From Nitrosospira sp. 56-18 (lineage in GTDB: Bacteria > Pseudomonadota > Gammaproteobacteria > Burkholderiales > Nitrosomonadaceae), in the NCBI GenBank assembly GCA_001899235.1, contig MKVR01000052.1, positions 58,682-98,943 on the forward strand: DNA of 40,262 nucleotides. Direction: 5' to 3'. This document shows positions 34,630 through 40,262 of the stretch, piece after piece. Position 1 is the stretch's first letter. The number at the start of each line of letters is the position of its first letter. A model generated the notes under the pieces. It saw only the letters and a list, made by a program, of their open reading frames with translations. It had not been told where the DNA came from and made no database searches. The position numbers and the translations under genes are program-made.

Positions 34630-34938
34630 GTGCCGTCTATTCATTTAATCGAACGACAAGATAATATCAGCCCTGTTACCAACGCGTCAGGAGAATGGGA
34701 GAGTGGCTACTGGGCCGTTAGCAAAGATACAGCCGAACGACTCGTGGGCGGCGATATCTATCTTCATAAAGCTCAAGACAAGCCTTCGCACTTTGGGGGG
34801 AAAATCGTTTCTTTTCGCCTTGAGCAGGATGGGGAATTTAACGGAAGAATTATTTTCCGTTTTAGGGCGTCGATGGAGCACAAGGGCATGCGAACGGGCC
34901 CTGAAAAATGGGGAAATGAAAAGAAAATTAACTGGTAA
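34630..34938 (+). CDS. Small conserved protein of unknown function
   Basis: A 102-residue protein starting at GTG with AGGAG 8 nt upstream. The core pattern ESGYWAVSKDTAERLVGGDI (24-43) followed by YLHKAQDKPSHFGGKI and a C-terminal GRIIFRFRAS plus GWG-like (KWGNE) end recalls a family of small stand-alone proteins I have seen in scattered proteobacteria, but I cannot name a function. GC content is clearly lower than in neighbouring genes, which suggests recent acquisition. A paired REP-like element follows. Confidence 0.75.
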   Translation: MPSIHLIERQDNISPVTNASGEWESGYWAVSKDTAERLVGGDIYLHKAQDKPSHFGGKIVSFRLEQDGEFNGRIIFRFRASMEHKGMRTGPEKWGNEKKINW

Positions 34939-34978
34939 TCCTGTTTAGTCGAGGCCCAATAATTCATAAGCTTGTAGC

Positions 34979-35147
34979 TTGTAGGTCGGATTAGTGAAAC
35001 GTAATCCGACGAACCATGCAAGATAACGACGGCTTACGTTTTTCGGTATTGCCATTGCATGAGATAAAAACCTTCTACGATCGGCCTACCCGCATTCACT
35101 TGCCTTCTGTTGTCGGATTACACTTCGTTAATCCGACCTACAAAACT
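34979..35147. repeat. Paired REP-like element (REPIN type)
   Basis: Two palindromes in inverted orientation: GTAGGTCGGATTA-N-TAATCCGAC at 34981-35010 and its counterpart at 35113-35142, with the outer TTGTAGGTCGGATTA and TAATCCGACCTACAA as the ends. The ~100 bp between them is not conserved elsewhere in the window. Confidence 0.75.
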
Positions 35148-35159
35148 TGGAATGAAAAA

Positions 35160-35588
35160 TCAAGCCTTGGGCTCGACATAAATCATCCAGGAAACCCCAA
35201 ACTTATCTGCGACCATGCCGAAGCGCGGAGAGAAAAATGTGGCGATCAAGGGCATCTGCACCTGCCCGTTCTCGGACAATGCAGCGAACAAGCGATCCGC
35301 CTCCGCCGCGTTAGGCACGGTGAGGGATAGTGAAAAACCCTGGAAAGCAGCCTGCCCCTTGCATTCGCCATCGGAAACCATGATAGTGCTATCGCCGATG
35401 CGAAAGCTCGCATGCATCACCTTGTCCTCGGTGCCAGGCGCGGGTTTGCAGGAATCATCGGGTCCGGGAGGCTCGGGGCTGTCCTTGAAGCGCATAAGCA
35501 TGATCACTTCGGCGCCCAGCGTATTTTTATAGAACTCGATCGCTTCCTCGCAACGGCCATCGAAGAACAGATAAGGCTGGATTTGCAT
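35160..35588 (-). CDS. VOC family protein of the DGPF pair
   Basis: A 142-residue PhnB-type VOC protein: MQIQPYLFFDGRCEEAIEFY (1-20) followed by KNTLGAEVIMLMRF, a MHASFRIGDSTIMVSDG strand and FGMVADKFGVSWMIY at the end. The ATG at 35588 is chosen because AGGAG lies 7 nt upstream. It is 60 bp downstream of the DGPF gene and probably shares its ECF42-type promoter, about 490 bp upstream of its own start. Confidence 0.9.
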   Translation of the reverse strand: MQIQPYLFFDGRCEEAIEFYKNTLGAEVIMLMRFKDSPEPPGPDDSCKPAPGTEDKVMHASFRIGDSTIMVSDGECKGQAAFQGFSLSLTVPNAAEADRLFAALSENGQVQMPLIATFFSPRFGMVADKFGVSWMIYVEPKA

Positions 35589-35648
35589 ATTGTTTCTCCT
35601 TTTCGGTTTCAAGAGAATAAAGATAGGGATGCGTGCCTGGGTCTATTT

Positions 35649-36077
35649 CTACCGTTTCCGCGTAGCGATCTGTTCGCGCATCCGTTCCTCCGCCTCGCGA
35701 AGCTCAGGAGTGAATTCGACGCCGAAATCCGCCGCCTCAAACACCTGACGGATCTCGATTTCGCAGTCTCCTTCCAATGGATTGGGGCAGCGCTTGACCC
35801 ATTCGATCGCCTCCTCCTTCGATTTGACCTGGAATATCCAGAACCCCGCGATCAACTCCTTGGTTTCGGTAAAAGGCCCATCGACGACGGTGCGTTTCTT
35901 CCCCGAGAATTTCACTCGCGCGCCCTTGGAGCTTGGTTGCAACCCCTCGCCGGCAAGCATCACCCCGGCTTTCACCAGTTCGTCGTTATACTGCCCCATT
36001 TCTGTCAGCAGCTTTTCGCTGGGCATCACGCCCGCCTCGGTATTTTTGTCCGCCTTGATCATCACCATGAAACGCAT
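35649..36077 (-). CDS. DGPF/YciI family protein (third)
   Basis: A 142-residue YCII-related protein with MRFMVMIKADKNTEAG at the start and VVDGPFTETKELIAGFWIF around DGPF (66-69); its C-terminal extension (EFTPELREAEERMREQ) is typical of the longer PA3319-like subgroup. The ATG at 36077 follows AGGAG; the longer frame from 36119 lacks one. The next gene on the strand is a VOC protein 60 bp away. A TGTCGA-N16-CGA site lies 124-148 nt upstream, linking it to the sigma factor gene 12 kb away. Confidence 0.92.
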   Translation of the reverse strand: MRFMVMIKADKNTEAGVMPSEKLLTEMGQYNDELVKAGVMLAGEGLQPSSKGARVKFSGKKRTVVDGPFTETKELIAGFWIFQVKSKEEAIEWVKRCPNPLEGDCEIEIRQVFEAADFGVEFTPELREAEERMREQIATRKR

Positions 36078-36200
36078 TATCGTATCTCCTTGAGTTTTAA
36101 ACTTTCCAGACAGATTCAATTGCCAGGAGGTGGATTTCGAGAAATCTCCGGATCATCCGGCCCAGAAGCCGGTGGCTGCTCAGAGATTCCCTGATCATAA

Positions 36201-36225
36201 TCGAATGAGCGAAGGAAAATCGACA
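36201..36225 (-). promoter_or_regulatory. Putative ECF42 promoter of the distant DGPF-VOC pair
   Basis: On the minus strand TGTCGA (36225-36220), 16 nt, CGA (36203-36201) followed by TT. It resembles the two sites at 22.2 and 22.9 kb. Confidence 0.6.
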
Positions 36226-36252
36226 CGCGGAACAAATTTAAATCATAAAAGA

Positions 36253-36331
36253 GTGGGTGGAGTGAAACGCAACTCATCAAAAAACATCTGCCCGACAGGA
36301 AAATGATGGGTTACACCCTGCTCCGCCCAAC
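36253..36331. repeat. Inverted repeat GGGTGGAGTGAAACGCAACCC, copy 2
   Basis: Similar to 26914-26997: GTGGGTGGAGTGAAACGCAA, the same CATCAAAAAA, and GGAAAATGATGGGTTAC on the right. It lies downstream of exported paralogue 2, as copy 1 lies downstream of paralogue 1. Confidence 0.7.
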
Positions 36332-36399
36332 CTGCTCAAGCTCACCATACAGGTCAGGTGAATGTCGGGTATTGAGAAAGCCTTTGTGGATTAGGGAAG

Positions 36400-36438
36400 C
36401 GCTGAATAAATCTCGGCTGGCGCGGCGGTGGCTTTGCG
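36400..36438. repeat. Repeat CTGGCGCG-CGGCGGCTTTGC, copy 2
   Basis: Similar to 32641-32680. It directly abuts a MITE right end, so the two may have been joined by insertion or deletion. Confidence 0.5.
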
Positions 36439-36461
36439 AGCGGTCAACCGCCGGATTCAGT
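36439..36461. repeat. MITE right-end fragment (copy E)
   Basis: GAGCGGTCAACCGCCGGATT matches the last ~22 bp of copies A and B (TGAGCGGTCAACTGCCGGATT). Nothing else of the element remains. Confidence 0.6.
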
Positions 36462-36499
36462 TGAATCCGGCCCAGGCCAAGAGGTTTTCGAGAGACGTA

Positions 36500-36534
36500 T
36501 AAAAAAGCCCCAACCGGCTGTGCCGGATGGGGCT
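36500..36534 (-). terminator. Terminator of paralogue 2
   Basis: On the minus strand AGCCCCA-TCCGGCACAGCCGG-TTGGGGCT folds into a two-part stem followed by TTTTTT, 30 bp after the stop at 36563. Confidence 0.85.
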
Positions 36535-36562
36535 CACTGCAGAGTCAGCCTTTAGGTGCGGG

Positions 36563-37012
36563 TCAGCGTATCGTGGTATTGCTCTGATACGAGCCGCTGA
36601 CGATGTTGAGCTTCTGTGCGTCGGAAACAACAGGGTTGCTTTCGAGCTTGCCAGCTATCTGCCGGTGCAAGGCAGCTTCTTTCATGGTTGCGCTGGCAGT
36701 CGCCTCGTATTTCCGGGCCAGCGCTTCCGCGTGTGACTGCAAATCCTGCGCCTGCCTGCCGTACATGTAGCTCTTGTTCTGATATTGCTCCAGCAGGGCT
36801 TGCTGTTCCTGCGCCTTTGCCTGCAATTGCGTGGCCATATCCTCGTAGGATTTGGCTACGGCGAGGTGATCCCCAGAGGTTACCGCGTTTTGTGCTGCCG
36901 CACGAATTTCCGGGGTATCCGCAGGTTGCGCGGCGTTGACGGAAACCGTGGCGGAAGCCAGTAAACCCGCTACCGATATCGCTGACAGAAGATTCCCAAA
37001 TTGTTTTTTCAT
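36563..37012 (-). CDS. Exported helical protein, paralogue 2
   Basis: A 149-residue paralogue of the gene at 27170, with a signal peptide (LLSAISVAGLLASATVSVNA, cut before AQP) and the same mature layout: TPEIRAAAQNAVTSGDHLAV, a Gln-rich helical middle and the KSYMYGRQAQDLQSHAEALA block (identical in most positions). The mature part is about 55 percent alike to paralogue 1 by eye. The ATG at 37012 has no strong ribosome site, but the family pattern begins there. The 44-bp upstream element lies 61 nt before it. Confidence 0.85.
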   Translation of the reverse strand: MKKQFGNLLSAISVAGLLASATVSVNAAQPADTPEIRAAAQNAVTSGDHLAVAKSYEDMATQLQAKAQEQQALLEQYQNKSYMYGRQAQDLQSHAEALARKYEATASATMKEAALHRQIAGKLESNPVVSDAQKLNIVSGSYQSNTTIR

Positions 37013-37072
37013 GATGGCGATTAATACCATTAGGATGAAAGTGATGACATCCTATCGCAGTCAACGCCATGA

Positions 37073-37116
37073 GTATATTGGGGAAACCTTGGTTTTTCCC
37101 TAAGGGTTTCCCTTAG
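37073..37116 (-). promoter_or_regulatory. Shared upstream element, paralogue 2
   Basis: On the minus strand CTAAGG-N5-CCTTAG (within the longer dyad CCCTAAGGGAAACCCTTAGGG read from both sides), 3 nt, then the identical 24-nt block beginning AAAACCAAGGTTTCCCC. Same distance to the ATG as in paralogue 1. Confidence 0.75.
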
Positions 37117-37194
37117 GGAAAAACCTCTGGCAAGAGGGTTATTTGCGGGGTATGAGATACGCCCAGGGCCGGTGCATCCAGAGCCGCGGAGTGG

Positions 37195-38652
37195 CTAACC
37201 TCTCTGCCTGGCACGCACGCGATAGGTCAGCGTGGCTTCTCCATCGGCTGGTACGCGTATTTTCCATTCGGCGATGCCCGAAGCCGCCTTCGTGTGTGGC
37301 TGCGATTCCGATACCATGGTCCAGTCACCCGGTACCGGCTCCCGCACCACGACATCCACCGCTTCTTTCTTGGCATTCTTCAACACCAGTTTATACGCCG
37401 TTTCGAATACCGCGGCATGGCGGCTTTCCGGCGCCAGTCGCTGGAAATCCGTCTGCTTCCTGTCGGCGGTCACATCAAACGCATTTCCCAGCCTCAGGCG
37501 AACGGTTTCGTTCCTCGGAGTATGATCGATCCGGTCTTCTCCCACGAACTGCGCATTGCCCTGGGAATCCTTCTTATACACTCGCACCACCCCCTTGGGC
37601 AGCGGAATCCCCAACCCTTCCCCCTTATTCCGGAATTCGACAAATACCGCGACTTTCAGCTTCTGGCCGATGTCTCCGTACTGGCCGAAGTAGTAATGGC
37701 TTGCGCCTGCCAGCAGGAATTCCTTGCGGACGGAAACACCCGTCGTCGAGAGCAAGGCGACCTGCTTGGTCTGGTTCTCCGACAAGGTAGTAGGACGCTG
37801 CAGCGTGTAAAGATGATATTCGAACAGCGATTCCTGCCTCAAATCTTCCGCCTCCGCCATTTTTGCCGCCATGGCCATCGGCTCGCGCGGTCCGTAAGGC
37901 TGCCTGCGCACGCGATTCAGATCGCCCGCCACCAGCTGCAATCTCGCGTTCGGGTAGGCCGCGCCGCTCTGATTGGTCAATGTAACCCACCCGCTGAAGT
38001 CGAGGCGGTCGTCGCGCTCGTTCAGTTCCGCCACATAATCCGCATGCCAGGACATTCCCCCTGTCAGATAGGAAAGTTCCAGGTCCTGTTCACCCGCAAC
38101 CGCATTGACAAGCGAAACCACCAATGTCGGCTTGTCGCGAAGATTTTCCGGCACGCCGGAAAATGCCAGGCGGCCGGGTACGCCGGTTTCAATGCGATCG
38201 GCAAATTTGAGCACGGTCCCGCCGCTGGTTGCCAGCACCGTGGCCGCCTCCCTGGTCTCCGCGCCCGTGGCCGGGTTGGTTCGAATCACCGTCACCGTCT
38301 TGTTCAAATTCTTCTCGAGCAGCTTCTCCGGCGTGAGCAGATCGAAATCGAAATTCTGTTCCTGCAGGCGAAATCCGCCTGGGTGGCTGACATTACGCAA
38401 CAGCGCCGTCTCCGGCCGCATCTGCGCTGAAACCCCCCGCCAGGCCAGCCTGTTGAAGTCGCGCTCCAGCCCGACCCGGCGCGCATCCTTCACCAGGGCA
38501 AGATCATCGTTATAAATCGTGACTGCCACCTCCTTCTGGTCCATGGCGGTGGTAATAGTTTCGCCCTTCGGGTCGGCAGGCGCTGCGGCAAGATGGGAAC
38601 AGAAGATTGCCATTCCCACCGCTGACATACCCAATAATCCTGTTCCAGTCAT
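37195..38652 (-). CDS. DUF4139 family exported protein
   Basis: A 485-residue protein with a signal peptide (MTGTGLLGMSAVGMAIFCSH, cut near AAA-P). The family hallmarks are EVAVTIYNDDLALVKDAR near residue 42, a middle domain with SYLTGGMSWHADYVAELN, and a C-terminal beta domain with NRGE-like PRNETVRLRLGNAFDVTADR and EWKIRVPADGEATLTYRVRA. Members are periplasmic or outer-membrane proteins of unknown role. It stands alone on the minus strand; 180 bp separate its stop from paralogue 2. Confidence 0.9.
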   Translation of the reverse strand: MTGTGLLGMSAVGMAIFCSHLAAAPADPKGETITTAMDQKEVAVTIYNDDLALVKDARRVGLERDFNRLAWRGVSAQMRPETALLRNVSHPGGFRLQEQNFDFDLLTPEKLLEKNLNKTVTVIRTNPATGAETREAATVLATSGGTVLKFADRIETGVPGRLAFSGVPENLRDKPTLVVSLVNAVAGEQDLELSYLTGGMSWHADYVAELNERDDRLDFSGWVTLTNQSGAAYPNARLQLVAGDLNRVRRQPYGPREPMAMAAKMAEAEDLRQESLFEYHLYTLQRPTTLSENQTKQVALLSTTGVSVRKEFLLAGASHYYFGQYGDIGQKLKVAVFVEFRNKGEGLGIPLPKGVVRVYKKDSQGNAQFVGEDRIDHTPRNETVRLRLGNAFDVTADRKQTDFQRLAPESRHAAVFETAYKLVLKNAKKEAVDVVVREPVPGDWTMVSESQPHTKAASGIAEWKIRVPADGEATLTYRVRARQRG

Positions 38653-38843
38653 TTGTTTTGCGTCAATCCAATAGGAGTAAGAAGAGAGCTACAAAGAATA
38701 AAACGCCTGCTCCGTGATGCAAGACAAGCTATGAACATGGAATGATATGGCTGGGAAGAATTATGGAAGAAACACCAGACAGGATTGGAGAAAAATGCGT
38801 TTGTCCATCACGGGTGCTCATCGCTGTTGTCAACCAAAGGCAC

Positions 38844-39590
38844 TCAGGCATTGAATCCCCCGTCGATCGTCAGGCTGGCGCCGGTGACAAAACCCGCTTC
38901 GGGTCCGGCAAGATACGCGACCATTGCAGCAATCTCATCCACTGTGCCGTAACGTGGAAGCGCCATCACCTGGGTTCGCAGCATCTCCCCAAAGGCGCTG
39001 TCCGCAGGGTTCATGTCCGTATCGACCGGCCCCGGCTGGACATTGTTGATGGTGATGCCGCGCGTTCCAAGATCGCGGGCCAGCCCCTTCACCAGCCCTA
39101 CAAGCGCGGCCTTGCTCATAGCGTACACTGCGCCCCCCGCAAAAGGCATGCGTTCGGCATTGCAGCTGCCGATATTGATGATGCGGCCGCCGGTCTGCAT
39201 GTGCCGCAGGACCGCCTGCGTGGCAACGAACACCGCCCGCACATTCACTGCCCACGTACGATCGAAATCTTCAAGGCGATAGCTGTCGATAGGCCCCATC
39301 ACCGCGATACCGGCATTGTTCACCAGGATATCGATGCCTCCCAGCTCCCCGTCGGCCTGCTCCACGGCGGCCACCGTTGCGTCCGCATCCGTGCTGTCGG
39401 CCTGGATTGCTACTGCCTTCACGCCAAACGCCTGTGCCGCCTTGACCGTTTCCGCCGCAAGGTCAGGCTTGCTGACATAGGTCAGCGCGACATCAGCGCC
39501 TTCGCTCGCGAGGCGCCTGACAATAGCGGCGCCAATGCCGCGGCTGCCGCCCGTGATCAATGCATGCTTATTCTGAAGTGTAAGGCTCAT
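38844..39590 (-). CDS. SDR family oxidoreductase
   Basis: A 248-residue short-chain dehydrogenase: TGGSRGIG (13-20) binds the NAD(P)H, NNAG lies at 91-94, and the catalytic Ser142-Tyr156-Lys160 set is in NIGSCNAERM and VYAMSKAA. The C-terminal GPEAGFVTGASLTIDGGF is typical of the classical 3-oxoacyl-ACP-reductase-like group, though the substrate cannot be told; the Arg in GGSRG suggests NADP preference. AGAGGA lies before the ATG. No operon partner is adjacent. Confidence 0.93.
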   Translation of the reverse strand: MSLTLQNKHALITGGSRGIGAAIVRRLASEGADVALTYVSKPDLAAETVKAAQAFGVKAVAIQADSTDADATVAAVEQADGELGGIDILVNNAGIAVMGPIDSYRLEDFDRTWAVNVRAVFVATQAVLRHMQTGGRIINIGSCNAERMPFAGGAVYAMSKAALVGLVKGLARDLGTRGITINNVQPGPVDTDMNPADSAFGEMLRTQVMALPRYGTVDEIAAMVAYLAGPEAGFVTGASLTIDGGFNA

Positions 39591-39761
39591 GAATTTCCTC
39601 TGTCGATTGCTTGTTTAAGGAAGACTGGACAATTCCTCGTTAACATGGAATAGAAGGCACAGCAGCAATTCCACAATTACCGCTTGCTAAATGAAACCGC
39701 AAGCAACGTTGAGTCCGGCTGCGCCTCGATCTCAGCAGAAATCCTATTTCTATCGCCGGTC

Positions 39762-40262
39762 TCAGAGCCCAAGGAATTTGAAAGGTTTGGTTTCCTTGAA
39801 CTGATCGTTGACCAGGCTGGAGTATATATGCGTCTGGTCGGGACCGAGATCGAGTTTCATCACCTTGCCAGTCTCTTCCGAGAAATCCAATTTCATCAAA
39901 TCGACCCAGAAAATGTTCGGTGTAAGTGCCGACTCGAAGAAGTAGAGCTTGCGCTTTTGATCGGATACAGTGCGCCAGCGCGTTGAGGAGATATTGGGCT
40001 CATCGGGCGTGGTGATACCGTAAGGAACGGAGACATTGCGGATGACGCTGAAAACGCTCGCGATTGCCTCAGCCGGGATCTCGCTCTTAGGAATTGCGTT
40101 CACATAGAAGGAAGCACGCGCAAACCGGTCAGAGGCGCGGTTCGTGCCGGGCAGCATGACAGTGCCGCCTATCTGTTTCCAATATTCGTTCAATGCGAGC
40201 TGCTTTTCGAAGATCGGGGAATTGGTCATCACCTGATAGCCGCGGCTATGGTGAATGACCTG
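39762..40262 (-). CDS. Choloylglycine hydrolase family protein (C-terminal part)
   Basis: The frame is open to the last base of the window, so the N-terminal nucleophile half lies outside. The visible 166 residues match the C-terminal half of penicillin-V-acylase/choloylglycine hydrolases: HHSRGYQVMTNSPIFEKQLA with the conserved TNSP Asn, then LPGTNRASDRFARASFY with the conserved Arg, and the closing FWVDLMKLDFSE strand. Such Ntn hydrolases cleave linear amides; in non-intestinal bacteria they often act on N-acyl homoserine lactones or unknown amides. Confidence 0.88.
   Translation of the reverse strand, partial: QVIHHSRGYQVMTNSPIFEKQLALNEYWKQIGGTVMLPGTNRASDRFARASFYVNAIPKSEIPAEAIASVFSVIRNVSVPYGITTPDEPNISSTRWRTVSDQKRKLYFFESALTPNIFWVDLMKLDFSEETGKVMKLDLGPDQTHIYSSLVNDQFKETKPFKFLGL

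Overview
The window is GC-rich proteobacterial chromosome, best matched to a betaproteobacterium and possibly a nitrosomonad such as Nitrosospira. This is inference from a PEP-CTERM protein under a sigma-54 promoter, DUF3015/DUF4105/DUF4139 envelope proteins and many small dispersed repeats. No rRNA, tRNA, CRISPR array or complete transposase gene was seen. The first and last genes run off the window ends.

Layout. 1-3.5 kb: a truncated multi-pass membrane protein, two exported proteins of unknown role and a NodB-type deacetylase. 3.6-5.3 kb: a decayed phage-type gene, a VOC protein, a MITE and an unknown protein. 5.5-12.9 kb: a five-gene minus-strand cluster. It encodes a gluconate-2-dehydrogenase-subunit-3-like protein with an embedded glycogen-binding-like beta-sandwich, a GMC flavin oxidoreductase, two cupin proteins and a GH13 branching-enzyme-like protein. 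It looks like an undescribed sugar or polyglucan oxidation system. A subtilisin-like protease is divergent to it (13.2-15.5 kb). 15.7-20.1 kb: a DUF2383 protein, a lipoprotein, a PEP-CTERM protein and a second exported protein; the last two have near-identical sigma-54 promoters.

20.6-24.3 kb holds an ECF42-type sigma factor with its usual partners: two DGPF (YciI) proteins, a VOC protein and a DUF1579 protein. Three sites of the form TGTCGA-N16/17-CGA, the motif reported for ECF42, lie before the VOC-DGPF-DUF1579 unit, before the second DGPF gene, and 12 kb away before another DGPF-VOC pair (35.2-36.1 kb). Together they read as one small regulon.

24.5-32.3 kb carries two more VOC-fold proteins, an exported TPR protein, an APH(6)-like kinase, an alpha/beta-hydrolase pseudogene, a GNAT acetyltransferase and a DUF3015-DUF4105 pair. 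32.8-34.9 kb carries a SnoaL-like protein, an Old Yellow Enzyme and a small unknown protein. 36.5-40.3 kb carries DUF4139, an SDR and the end of a choloylglycine-hydrolase-family gene. Two paralogous exported helical proteins (27.2 and 36.6 kb) share a compound upstream element at exactly the same distance from their start codons. At least five whole or partial copies of a ~235-bp MITE, a 100-bp element with perfect 21-bp ends, and two REP-like families fill the intergenic spaces.
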